From the NCBI GenBank assembly GCA_022649925.1, contig JALCOX010000008.1, positions 1 through 42,542 on the forward strand: a stretch of DNA of 42,542 nucleotides, in the 5' to 3' direction. Position numbers and translations under genes: made by a program. The notes beneath the pieces were generated by a model. The model worked only from the letters and a program-made list of their open reading frames with translations. It made no database searches and had not been told where the DNA came from. This document shows, in pieces, positions 26,388 to 34,008 of this stretch. This stretch comes from Bifidobacteriaceae bacterium. GTDB lineage: Bacteria; Actinomycetota; Actinomycetes; Actinomycetales; Bifidobacteriaceae. The first letter of the stretch is position 1. Each line of letters begins with the position of its first letter.

Positions 26388-28297
26388 GTCCGACCGACGC
26401 AACGCCGGATCTGAGGCACCACCCTCGACGTGGAATATTCGACATAGTGATCATTTTGATGGTGATCACTGGCCTGTGCGGTGGTGTTTCTTCCGCATCG
26501 GTGCCTCCTGTGTCAGCCGCCGAGGCGACGTATCCCGCCACCACGGTGGTGTCATATGGCATTCCTGGGGACGTTGTGCAGGTCATCTGTGATAACTCCC
26601 GCATGGCTGACGGGAAGGCACCCTGCGATGACGGCATCACCGCTGCCACCATGACGCTCGCCGACGTCGCGCAGATGACGGTCTTCAGCGTGGCGAACCG
26701 CACGAAGTCGACGGACGCTGACGACGTCGCAAGCTCTACTCCCAACGCGACAGTTGCGACATGGGCGAAAGACGTCGTCGATCGCGCCGCCGCAACCTGG
26801 GTGAAAAACGCCACCAATGCTCAGCGTGTGGTGACCGACGATGAGAGCCGTGTGAAATCCGATGCCGTGCTGCGCTACGACCTGTGGACGGATGCGTCTG
26901 TATCCCAGAAGATTCTGACGGACGGCGTGCCAAAATATTCAGGAGGCTTGGGCGCGGCCAACTCGTGGAACACACCAACTCCGGTCTTTAACGTGCTCAT
27001 GGCGCTGGCCAATAGTGCAACGAATGCCACCACCATCGATCTGACAGGGTTGCTGTCGAAGGTTGACCTCAGCGCCACCACCTACCCCGGTGTGCGTTTG
27101 AAACTGCTGTCGTTGTTGCAGGGAAAGTCTCTCGCCAAGCTCACCACGCTGAAGCTGGGATACAACGGCATTGGGATTGATTCCCAGGCCTGTGCCAACA
27201 GCGGTTCCGTGGACGACTGCACTGATTCTGCCGAGAACTGGTTCCGCTCGGGTCCTCTCGCCGCGCCCAGCCTCGATGCGTTGTATCTGGACAACAACGA
27301 CATCCACGCCATCGATGCCACCATGCTTTCCGACGCTGCGCAGACAGTCACAAAGCTCTATCTCAGTGGCAACGACCTCAGCACTCTCAACTACAACAAC
27401 GGCCAGTTCTTCCAAAGCATTCTGAACAACCCGGACTCGGTGCTCGATCTGTCTGGCAACCTTTCCATCAACGAGGAAGACAAGAACACACTCTTCGTGC
27501 TGGAAAAGGCCATCGAGACGAACGGTGCCGCGATCACCATTGAACAGTCGGTGCTCTCGGCGACGCTCATCGCCGCTATCGCGGACACTACATGGTGCGG
27601 AACTCTGAGCGTAAAGGGCCTTGAGTCGGTGGCGGATCGCATCGATACGTCAGTGCTGTCCGCGTGGCTGGCATATTCGGCGGATCCCACCAACAAATGC
27701 GCTCCGCTGACGCCCACGACCGAGATTCTCGACGCCATCATGGAGAAAAGCACGGCCTCGGTGGAAGGCTTGAGTGAGCAAGACAAGAAAAATCTACAGA
27801 CGATGATTGATTCCACTACCGATGCAGGCGTCAAAGAGGCTCTGGAAAGAATGCTCGAGATCGCGAATTCCGCCTCTGCGAGTTCGATCGAGGTTTCCGG
27901 GACGCTCGATTTCGGCAGCGTGAGCATCGAGGACCTCTATGCGGGCGCGCCGGTGGAATCGGCGTCCACCCTCACCATGAAGGGCACGTTGGAAGCGAAT
28001 CAGAAGCTCACGGTGGAGGAGTCGCCCTGGGTGAGCGCGAGTGGAACAAGCTTTACGCCGGAGCTATCACTTCAGCTGAGCGGTGTCTTTGGCGCCCTCA
28101 CGGTGAATTCCACTGTTGATCTGACGTCTCATTCTCCCGTCGACGTTGTGCCCGTTTCCAGCAGTTCTGCGGTGAATTCCGGCACGCGCGACTTCGATCT
28201 GAGTGTGGACAAGGCCGCGCTGACCGGTTTGCCGGCCACCCTCACGGCGGGTCAATACACGGGGAGTCTCACGTGGAGTCTCGTCGCTGGGCCGTGA
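26384..28297 (+). CDS. LRR surface protein with C-terminal WxL-like domain
   Basis: A 637-aa exported protein. After a hydrophobic export signal (GIFDIVIILMVITGLCGGVSSASVPPVSAAEA) comes a unique region (about residues 45-240), a short leucine-rich repeat block (LTTLKLGYNGIGI, DALYLDNNDIHAI, KLYLSGNDLSTL, VLDLSGNLSI; about 250-360), a helical region, and a C-terminal WxL-like domain (about 500-637) ending YTGSLTWSLVAGP. The proximal motif is degenerate (SPWVSASG rather than WxL). Adhesion or recognition at the cell surface is likely by analogy with LRR-WxL proteins of Firmicutes. The start at 26384 overlaps the upstream stop; the ORF-track start at 26201 lies inside the upstream gene. Confidence 0.78.
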   Translation: MSPTDATPDLRHHPRRGIFDIVIILMVITGLCGGVSSASVPPVSAAEATYPATTVVSYGIPGDVVQVICDNSRMADGKAPCDDGITAATMTLADVAQMTVFSVANRTKSTDADDVASSTPNATVATWAKDVVDRAAATWVKNATNAQRVVTDDESRVKSDAVLRYDLWTDASVSQKILTDGVPKYSGGLGAANSWNTPTPVFNVLMALANSATNATTIDLTGLLSKVDLSATTYPGVRLKLLSLLQGKSLAKLTTLKLGYNGIGIDSQACANSGSVDDCTDSAENWFRSGPLAAPSLDALYLDNNDIHAIDATMLSDAAQTVTKLYLSGNDLSTLNYNNGQFFQSILNNPDSVLDLSGNLSINEEDKNTLFVLEKAIETNGAAITIEQSVLSATLIAAIADTTWCGTLSVKGLESVADRIDTSVLSAWLAYSADPTNKCAPLTPTTEILDAIMEKSTASVEGLSEQDKKNLQTMIDSTTDAGVKEALERMLEIANSASASSIEVSGTLDFGSVSIEDLYAGAPVESASTLTMKGTLEANQKLTVEESPWVSASGTSFTPELSLQLSGVFGALTVNSTVDLTSHSPVDVVPVSSSSAVNSGTRDFDLSVDKAALTGLPATLTAGQYTGSLTWSLVAGP

Positions 28298-28394
28298 CGG
28301 AAGCGTGCCGGGTCATGTCCAGCCATCCCGCCGACCGCTGCCGACTTCTGTTGATCTTGACTGTCGGCGTGCTTGCCGTATGAGGATGAAGGTT

Positions 28395-28400
28395 TAGGGT
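28395..28400 (+). promoter_or_regulatory. Candidate -10 box for leaderless hydrolase mRNA
   Basis: TAGGGT lies 6 nt upstream of ATG 28407 with no ribosome binding site at proper distance. An alternative promoter TTGACT-16-TATGAG slightly upstream would give a short leader. Confidence 0.5.
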
Positions 28401-28406
28401 AAAAGT

Positions 28407-29495
28407 ATGCAAAACAGTGAACACATTGTTCCCATTTCGGAGCTCGATTATGCGCACACTATGGATACGGTGGTGCTGCCGGCGCTCGCCCGTGCTCGCC
28501 ATGACGACTGGTATGCGGTGGAGCGTGATTCAGAGCCGCTCAACGTGCCCGAAACTGTCAGCATTGAGGTCCCGCAGGGGATTCACTCGCAGTTTTATTC
28601 TGTGCGGCAATTTGCGCAAGCCGACGCTGAGGGCGGTGATGCATCCTCATCTGAGACCCTTGGAACCGTTGTGATTTCGCATGGTTTCACGGAGGGGGCG
28701 GTGAAGTATTCTGAGCTCTCATGGTATTTCCTGTCGGCGGGATTCAACGTTCTCATTGTGGAACACCGCGGGCACGGGGCGTCGTTGCGAGAAAACTCTG
28801 ATCCCTACATCGTGAGCATCCATGACTGGCGGCATTACATCACCGATTTCGTGGGCGCTGTGGCGCAGGCGAGCGAGAAGTACCGCCTAAACGAGCAGGG
28901 GCCGTTATTCCTCTTCGCACATTCTCTGGGTGGTGCCATTGGTGCGGGAGTGATGGAGTCGCATCCCGACCTGTTCGCGCGAGCCGTGCTGAGCTCGCCG
29001 ATGTTCATGCCTCAGGTCGGCATGCCCCTAGGAGTGGCGTATGCGTTGGCGTCGGCGGCGGAGGCCGCAGGGCACGGCGCCCAGAAGGTTCCCACGTTGC
29101 CGATCTTTTCAGAGGACTTGGGGAAGAACAAGACGGGCGGGCGCTCGCAGGCGCGCGTGGACTGGTATTTCCACCAGCGGATTGACGACTGGCGGTATCG
29201 CACGTCGGCGCCGAGTCTCGATTGGGTCAAGGCTGCACTGGACTTGGACACCGCTGTGTTGGCCCCCTCTGCCATTGCCGCGATTCGCACGCCCATTCTG
29301 ATGTTTCAGGCCGGGGACGATCATTGGGTGAGACCCAGCGCGCAGAACCTCTTTGTGCGCCGCGCCCGTCGCGCCGACGTTCCGTTGCGTTTTTTGAACG
29401 CTGCGGATTCCACGCACGAAATCTTCTCCGAACCCAACTCTGTTCTGGAGCCGTATCTCAACGAAATACTGAGGTTCTATCGAGCAGATAGGTGA
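28407..29495 (+). CDS. Alpha/beta hydrolase, monoacylglycerol-lipase/lysophospholipase type
   Basis: A 362-aa cytosolic serine hydrolase of the Hydrolase_4 group. TVVISHGFTEGAVKYSELSWYFLSAGFNVLIVEHRGHGAS gives the oxyanion-hole and strand-3 region, LFLFAHSLGGAIG the nucleophile elbow (Ser near residue 173), ILMFQAGDDHWVRP the Asp loop and DSTHEIFSEPNSV the catalytic His. No signal peptide is visible. Likely substrates are lipid esters; the exact one is not readable. It stands alone between the WxL locus and the toxin-antitoxin pair. The following 173 bp (29496-29668) are AT-richer and hold no convincing gene. Confidence 0.85.
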   Translation: MQNSEHIVPISELDYAHTMDTVVLPALARARHDDWYAVERDSEPLNVPETVSIEVPQGIHSQFYSVRQFAQADAEGGDASSSETLGTVVISHGFTEGAVKYSELSWYFLSAGFNVLIVEHRGHGASLRENSDPYIVSIHDWRHYITDFVGAVAQASEKYRLNEQGPLFLFAHSLGGAIGAGVMESHPDLFARAVLSSPMFMPQVGMPLGVAYALASAAEAAGHGAQKVPTLPIFSEDLGKNKTGGRSQARVDWYFHQRIDDWRYRTSAPSLDWVKAALDLDTAVLAPSAIAAIRTPILMFQAGDDHWVRPSAQNLFVRRARRADVPLRFLNAADSTHEIFSEPNSVLEPYLNEILRFYRADR

Positions 29496-29668
29496 GATAT
29501 CGTGCGCTTCTGACGGGAACTAGATTCGCGTGCAGCGTCGATTCTTGCACAAGTACAAATCGGTTTATAGGTGTTCTTCTTGCTTGGCAGATAACAATCA
29601 AGAGGAACAAGAGATAATTCGTGTAATCCGTGATACGGAATTTGTAATCGGGGACATTGGACGGATCT

Positions 29669-30082
29669 TCACGATTTTATTTTCTCCAATAAATCCTCTG
29701 CTTCGACGCGAGGAATAATACTGTCTACATAGGCGCTCTTGTCGGCAGAAACAATATAATCCGCCTCCCACGACTCGGCACAGGCGCGAATAATGCCGTC
29801 TTCGTAGTCGCGTTCTTCTGAGATCAAAGCGTGAGAACAAAGTTCTGCGGTGAGTGGAATGACTTCGTAGAAACTGAGGAACGCCTGGATGAAGCCGGTT
29901 CTCAGCTCTTTAGAGATGTCTCTGGAAATGTAGTCGAAATCCATGAGTGAATGTGGACTGATTGCAGACTGAAAAGCTTCCCGCTGTAGTATGCCAGCAA
30001 GCTCAATGGCAGACTGATGCCGCTTCCGTTCTTCATTGGCACAATCGAGGAGGAAGTTGGTGTCGAGAAAGATTTTATACAT
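29669..30082 (-). CDS. PIN-domain ribonuclease toxin
   Basis: A 137-aa PIN-domain protein. The acidic residues expected for Mg-dependent RNase activity are D7 in FLDTNFLLD, an Asp pair in LMDFDYI (D48/D50, in place of the more usual Glu), D95 in ERDYEDGIIRACAE, and D114 in YIVSADKSAY. It starts 8 bp inside the end of the upstream small gene, the standard antitoxin-toxin arrangement. The toxin presumably cleaves RNA when the antitoxin is lost. Codon use and base composition are AT-richer than in neighbours, suggesting acquisition. It is a VapC-like, but not canonical, member. Confidence 0.8.
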   Translation of the reverse strand: MYKIFLDTNFLLDCANEERKRHQSAIELAGILQREAFQSAISPHSLMDFDYISRDISKELRTGFIQAFLSFYEVIPLTAELCSHALISEERDYEDGIIRACAESWEADYIVSADKSAYVDSIIPRVEAEDLLEKIKS

Positions 30083-30365
30083 GTTTGCTGCCTAGATCTT
30101 TCTTGATGTCCTCTGGACTGTAATGAGCCCAGGGAAGGCCTCGCGGAACTTTGGAGGCCAACTCGCGTAGCCTTTGTGTTGCGCGCCGTGCTTTTTCCTC
30201 GTCAATCTGCTGACGCAGTGGCGTCGTGCGTGGGGAAGCTGTTTGAAGTGTTGTCATGGGTGATGCCTCTTCATTGGATGACGATGTGAATTTTGCCTGA
30301 GCTGCGTCTTCGTTGTTCTCGCTGGCAGTGGAATCCTTGGGATTCTCATTATTTTCCATAGTCAT
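30075..30365 (-). CDS. Antitoxin partner of the PIN toxin
   Basis: A 96-aa protein overlapping the PIN toxin by 8 bp. The N-terminal half is low-complexity and polar (ENNENPKDSTASENNEDAAQ), the middle is a charged helix QQIDEEKARRATQRLRELASKV, and the C-terminus PRGLPWAHYSPEDIKKDLG resembles the toxin-neutralising tail of PIN-associated antitoxins. No obvious DNA-binding fold is visible, so autoregulation is uncertain. Of several in-frame starts (GTG 30374, ATG 30371, ATG 30365), 30365 has AGAGG at the best spacing. The role is assigned from position and tail sequence. Confidence 0.65.
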   Translation of the reverse strand: MTMENNENPKDSTASENNEDAAQAKFTSSSNEEASPMTTLQTASPRTTPLRQQIDEEKARRATQRLRELASKVPRGLPWAHYSPEDIKKDLGSKHV

Positions 30366-30369
30366 GGAC

Positions 30370-30415
30370 ATCACCTCTCGTGGTGATCAAGCAATTCGAC
30401 GATCAAATTAATTTG
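30370..30415 (-). promoter_or_regulatory. Dyads at the toxin-antitoxin promoter
   Basis: ATCACC-TCTCGT-GGTGAT (30370-30387) is a 6-bp-arm dyad overlapping the antitoxin ribosome binding site, and CAAATTAATTTG (30404-30415) is a perfect 12-bp palindrome just upstream. Either could be an operator for autoregulation; the first could also hide the ribosome binding site in a hairpin. Confidence 0.4.
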
Positions 30416-30618
30416 TTATCTCTGTAGCTGCTCAGTTACGATTTTTGCATGCGTGAGGGACGTTGAAGATACAATTTCGTCGAACGCAAAGAATGCTCAT
30501 ATCTCGGTACATGTGTGCTTGCCTCCTCCACCGCGGTGCGTACCTGCTCGGAAGGAAGAGCCGACCAGGAACATCGTTTCTCGCCAGTCTTCCTGCCAAG
30601 CACGGTACGCTTTCTTCG

Positions 30619-31239
30619 TCAGTCGAGCTCGAGGAACACTCCTGTGTCACTGAGATCGGTGAAGAACTGTTGGACTGTCTCGGTTCTGTTCCAGTCGCGC
30701 TGTAGCTCGCAGGCAATCTGGGCATAACTCGTCGGCTGTGCGCCGGCCTGTTCGACCCTGCGTAGTGCAGTCTCGTGTGCGAGGACACTCGTGCCGCCCA
30801 CGGCGTCAACCACGGGGTACACTTCGTAGCCCTCAGCGAGTGCGTCGAGTGCAGGGAAGGTAAGGCAGGCCTCTGTCCACAGTGCCACGATGACGATTTT
30901 CTTGCGCCCGGTTGCCTTGAGGGCGGCCTTGTATTCCACATCTTCCCAGGCGTTGATGGACGTACGGTCATAGCTGGGGACGTCTTGTAGGACTTCCTTC
31001 AGCTGCGGAACAGTGTCCCGGTTGCGCCCGGTTGTCACGTTCACGGTTGAAAGGATCGTCGGTACTTTGTAGTCTCTCATCAGCTTGGTGAGGGCCACTA
31101 CATTTTCGATGAGTTGGAACCTGCGCATGGACTCAATGGACTCGATTTGCGTTGGCTGATAATCGATGATTGTGTATACGCAGTTTTCTGGTGTTAGCAA
31201 GTGATCTTCGAGTGGAGATCGCCGTGTTTCACTTGTCAT
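30619..31239 (-). CDS. Isochorismatase-like cysteine hydrolase (YcaC-type)
   Basis: A 206-aa cytosolic hydrolase. The family triad region is visible as D26 in YTIIDYQPTQ and C125 in IVIVALWTEACLTFPALDAL; an Arg (YDRTSINAW) stands where many members have the catalytic Lys, so activity should not be assumed. VVDAVGGTSVLAHETALRRVEQAGAQPTSY is a typical lid and C-terminal region of the YcaC subgroup, whose substrates are mostly unknown. The ribosome binding site is exceptionally complete (GGAGGTGAT, full anti-SD complement). The 250 bp beyond its 3' end, up to the antitoxin promoter, hold no convincing gene. Confidence 0.8.
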   Translation of the reverse strand: MTSETRRSPLEDHLLTPENCVYTIIDYQPTQIESIESMRRFQLIENVVALTKLMRDYKVPTILSTVNVTTGRNRDTVPQLKEVLQDVPSYDRTSINAWEDVEYKAALKATGRKKIVIVALWTEACLTFPALDALAEGYEVYPVVDAVGGTSVLAHETALRRVEQAGAQPTSYAQIACELQRDWNRTETVQQFFTDLSDTGVFLELD

Positions 31240-31333
31240 TTTGCATCACCTCCATGTGATTAATGTGGAGTTTAGTTCTGTGCGTGAGGTGACGGGAAGA
31301 GTTTTCTTTGAGCGTTTTGTGAACGCGGCGCCC

Positions 31334-32092
31334 TCAGGCGGTCCGCCGGTGAATGAGCAGACGTGCGATGATGGCGAAAACAACGAGGATTGCCACGCAC
31401 CAACCCAGTGCAGTCCAGATATCTCCAGACACTGGGGTCCCCAGAAACAGGTTGCGAAGGGTGTTAACAATGGACGTCACCGGTTGGTACTGAGCGAACC
31501 AGCGCACGGGTCCCGGCATGGTGGCGGTGGGTACGAAGGCTGAGCTGATGAACGGCAGGAAGATGAGAGGGTAGGAGAACGCCGTCGCCCCATCGACCGA
31601 TTTTGCCGCAAGTCCAGCGACGACGGCCACCCAGGTGAGGGCGAGCGTAAAGAGCAGCATGATTCCAATGACGGCAAGCCATCTACCCGCGGAGGCCCCT
31701 GTCCTGAAACCGATGACGAGAGCAAGTCCGATCACCAGTATCAAAGACACAACGTTGGCCACAATCGAAGTAAGCACGTGTGACCACATGAATGCGGTGC
31801 GCGAGATCGGCATTGTTTGGAAGCGTTCGAAAATTCCACCGCTCATGTCCTCGAAGAGGCGCATGGCAGTGTAGGCGATTCCCGAGGCCACGGTGATGAG
31901 CAGAATGCCTGGGAGTGTGTAGGTGACGTAGGGCACGGATCCGGTGTTGGTGGCACCGCCGAAGACGTAGACGAAAAGCAGCATTATGGCAATCGGCATC
32001 GCGGCCGTGGTGATGATGGTGTCGGGGCTGCGCACGATGTGGCGCATGAGGCGTGTGAAGAGAACGCCGGTGTCGCTGAGGAATCTTTTCAT
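31334..32092 (-). CDS. ABC-2 type transporter permease
   Basis: A 252-aa integral membrane protein with six predicted helices, typical of DrrB-like ABC-2 permeases: AMPIAIMLLFVYVFGGATNTG, YTLPGILLITVASGIAYTAMRLFEDMSGGIFERFQTMPISRTAFMWSHVL (the coupling-helix region), VVSLILVIGLALVIGF, WLAVIGIMLLFTLALTWVAVVAGL, LIFLPFISSAFVPTATMPGPVRWFAQYQPVTSIVNTLRNL and a final helix. It overlaps the ATPase gene as ATGA. Together they probably export a lipophilic compound or drug. Confidence 0.88.
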   Translation of the reverse strand: MKRFLSDTGVLFTRLMRHIVRSPDTIITTAAMPIAIMLLFVYVFGGATNTGSVPYVTYTLPGILLITVASGIAYTAMRLFEDMSGGIFERFQTMPISRTAFMWSHVLTSIVANVVSLILVIGLALVIGFRTGASAGRWLAVIGIMLLFTLALTWVAVVAGLAAKSVDGATAFSYPLIFLPFISSAFVPTATMPGPVRWFAQYQPVTSIVNTLRNLFLGTPVSGDIWTALGWCVAILVVFAIIARLLIHRRTA

Positions 32093-32877
32093 TTCGAGCT
32101 CTTCTTTCCTTCCGTGAGCGCGAGGAAGATGTCTTCCAAAGTGGGTTTCTTCTCCACGTATTCGACCTTTTTTGGCGGGAGCAAGTGTTCGAGCTCACCG
32201 AGCGTCCCCTCGGCCTGAATGGTGCCTTCGTGCAGGATGGAGATGCGATCGGCGAGTTTTTCTGCTTCATCGAGGTATTGGGTTGTGAGGAGCACGGTGG
32301 TGCCGCGCTCTCGCAGCTGCGTCACAGCGTCCCACACTTCGAGCCGTGCGCTAGGGTCAAGCCCTGTGGTCGGTTCGTCGAGGAATACGACCTTCGGGTT
32401 ACCGATGAGGCTCATGGCGATGTCGAGGCGCCTGGCCATGCCTCCGGAGTATTGAGCAGTGCGACGGCCTGCGGCGTCGGCGAGCGAGAAGCGTTCCAGC
32501 AGATCGCGTGCGATCTGTTGTGGGTGGCTGAGGTGACGCAGGCGAGCGATGAGTTCGAGATTTTCTTGGCCGGTAAGGATGCCGTCCACTGCGCTGAATT
32601 GACCGGTGAGACTGATGGATTCGCGCACCCTCTGTGCTTGCGCTGCCACGTCGTAGCCTGCAACGCTTGCGCTTCCGCCGGTGGGCTTTATGAGGGTGGT
32701 GAGAATCTTGATGAGCGTTGTTTTCCCTGCGCCGTTTGCGCCGAGAAGTGCGTGGATGGAACCCGGAGCCACCTCGAGATCGACGCCGCGCAGCACAAGG
32801 TGCTCGCCGAAGGACTTGGTGATGGAGGTGGCGATGATGGCCGCTTGCTTCCGCGGTGTTGTCTCAGGCGAGCTCAC
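32089..32877 (-). CDS. ABC transporter ATP-binding protein (DrrA-like)
   Basis: A 262-aa ATPase with all nucleotide-binding motifs: Walker A GANGAGKTT, Q-loop at SLTGQFSAVD, signature YSGGMARRLD, Walker B VVFLDEPTTGLD, and the His-equivalent position replaced by Gln in LLTTQYLDEAEKLADR, as is common in DrrA-type proteins. The ORF track starts at 32943, but GTG 32877 (MSSPETTPRKQ) has AGAGG at good spacing and overlaps the DUF1048 stop by 4 bp (GTGA), so it is preferred. The third gene of a PadR-controlled efflux operon. Confidence 0.9.
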   Translation of the reverse strand: MSSPETTPRKQAAIIATSITKSFGEHLVLRGVDLEVAPGSIHALLGANGAGKTTLIKILTTLIKPTGGSASVAGYDVAAQAQRVRESISLTGQFSAVDGILTGQENLELIARLRHLSHPQQIARDLLERFSLADAAGRRTAQYSGGMARRLDIAMSLIGNPKVVFLDEPTTGLDPSARLEVWDAVTQLRERGTTVLLTTQYLDEAEKLADRISILHEGTIQAEGTLGELEHLLPPKKVEYVEKKPTLEDIFLALTEGKKSSK

Positions 32878-33239
32878 TGGTATTCCTCTGAAACCACGTG
32901 ATCGACGGTGGTGCGGAGGCGTTCGCGCTCCTTGTTGATCCACTGGCCTTCCGTGTAATTGGAGAGGAAGTCCTCGGCGAAGGCAACAGGATCCTCGCCC
33001 ACGACGGTGCGAATCGGAGTGCCATCTGCAGCGGCCTGCTCGAAGAGGTCGACGAGATCTTCGCTCATCTGGACGTAGAGTGTTCCGTCAGAGATGGGGG
33101 CGAAATAGGTGCAGTAGCGCTCGATGGCTTCGACGGTTGTGCGGTAATCGCCCGGTAGCTGCTTGACCCGGTTGTTGGCCTGCTTCCAGCGGCGCTTGTC
33201 GTCGAGACTGCCGGTGAATTTTTCGATGAAGGATGTCAT
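32874..33239 (-). CDS. DUF1048 family protein
   Basis: A 121-aa soluble helical protein. FIEKFTGSLDDKRRWKQANNRVKQLPGDYRTTVEAIERYCTYFAP and DLVDLFEQAAADGTPIRTVVGEDPVAFAEDFLSNY are characteristic of DUF1048, which is repeatedly found next to PadR regulators and ABC exporters. Its biochemical role is unknown. It is overlapped on both sides (ATGA with PadR, GTGA with the ATPase), so it is made together with regulator and transporter. Confidence 0.85.
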   Translation of the reverse strand: MTSFIEKFTGSLDDKRRWKQANNRVKQLPGDYRTTVEAIERYCTYFAPISDGTLYVQMSEDLVDLFEQAAADGTPIRTVVGEDPVAFAEDFLSNYTEGQWINKERERLRTTVDHVVSEEYQ

Positions 33240-33616
33240 TGTTCTGAGCTTTCTGGTGAAGTGGATGAGGGGGTTGATTCCGAGTGCTCTTGCGTTTGGT
33301 GGCGGAGATGGTCGAGCCTGGAGGAGAGGAAATCCCAGACCTCCCAGAACTCTGCGAGGTATTCCTCTCCCTTGGGGTTGAGAGAATATACCTTGCGTGG
33401 CGGTCCCTTTTGTGAGGGGACTTTGGTAACGTCGACGAGTTTGTGCTGCTCAATGCGCACGAGAAGCGCATAGATGGTGCCCTCCGCGATGTCGGTGAAG
33501 CCGTTTTCCTGCAGGCCGGCACGAATTTCGTAGCCGTAGGACGGTTTGGTTTTGAGAATCGACAGGATGATGCCTTCGAGTGTGCCCTTCAACATTTCCG
33601 TCATTTGCTTGGCCAT
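33236..33616 (-). CDS. PadR-family transcriptional regulator
   Basis: A 126-aa winged-helix repressor. EMLKGTLEGIILSILKTKPSYGYEIRAGLQENGFTDIAEGTIYALLVRIEQHKLVDVTKVPSQKGPPRKVYSLNPKGEEYLAEF is a textbook PadR domain (residues 8-95), followed by a short helix and a Ser/Glu-rich tail. It is the first gene of the efflux operon and probably represses it until an inducing compound binds. A strong ribosome binding site (AAGGAGG) and a 9-bp inverted repeat lie upstream. Confidence 0.93.
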   Translation of the reverse strand: MAKQMTEMLKGTLEGIILSILKTKPSYGYEIRAGLQENGFTDIAEGTIYALLVRIEQHKLVDVTKVPSQKGPPRKVYSLNPKGEEYLAEFWEVWDFLSSRLDHLRHQTQEHSESTPSSTSPESSEQ

Positions 33617-33632
33617 TAGATACCTCCTTCAA

Positions 33633-33676
33633 GTACTTAGCAATACTGATTACTGGTACACAATATAGCTAAGTAC
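33633..33676 (-). promoter_or_regulatory. Operator-like inverted repeat at the padR promoter
   Basis: GTACTTAGC (33633-33641) and GCTAAGTAC (33668-33676) are perfect 9-bp inverted repeats 26 bp apart, within 60 bp of the padR start codon. The enclosed segment is AT-rich and carries TATATT-like -10 sequence. This spacing suits autoregulation by a PadR dimer, which is the inferred ligand. Confidence 0.55.
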
Positions 33677-33737
33677 CTGAGGATGCAAGTGGATCAGCGT
33701 GCATGAGATTCAGCTGAGGGTGTCGCGGCGCAGGTGT

Positions 33738-34008
33738 TAAGATGGCGCCCAGAAGTTGGCAGCGATCCGTTATCAGCGGGGAGCCTCCGGAAGAACAGTT
33801 TTAACGGTGCCTGAGTCTCAGTCTTCCACACTGAGCACAGGTTCGTTCGAACTTATTAGACCCGGCGGGTAAGGCCCGAATAGCCGGTTTTGAGCGGCTG
33901 GTAGGTGAGCGCGGGAGCGCGAGCAGATCAGTAAGCGGGGTGGTACCGCGGTAGGTGCGAACAGCGCCCGTCGTCCTCGTAGATGAAAGACCATCACGAG
34001 GAGATACA
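33738..34008 (+). promoter_or_regulatory. ileS T-box leader, translational type with very short Stem I
   Basis: The conserved T-box AAGCGGGGTGGTACCGCGG (33933-33951) includes the TGGT that can pair with the uncharged tRNA ACCA end. Upstream, CCG-TTATCAG-CGG forms a very short Stem I with a candidate Ile specifier ATC (33772-33774). Instead of a terminator, TCCTCGT (33974-33980) pairs perfectly with ACGAGGA (33996-34002), which contains the ribosome binding site GAGGAG, so uncharged tRNA-Ile should free the site. A TAAGAT box at 33738 is a possible -10. This is the known actinobacterial ileS arrangement. Confidence 0.9.

Noticed and set aside
29530-29718. 62-aa ORF between the hydrolase and the PIN toxin
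   Set aside because: No ribosome binding site, overlaps the toxin 3' end, no recognisable features.
30432-30971. 179-aa ORF overlapping the isochorismatase-like gene
   Set aside because: Mostly a shadow frame; the unique part past the hydrolase stop shows no family similarity that I can recognise.
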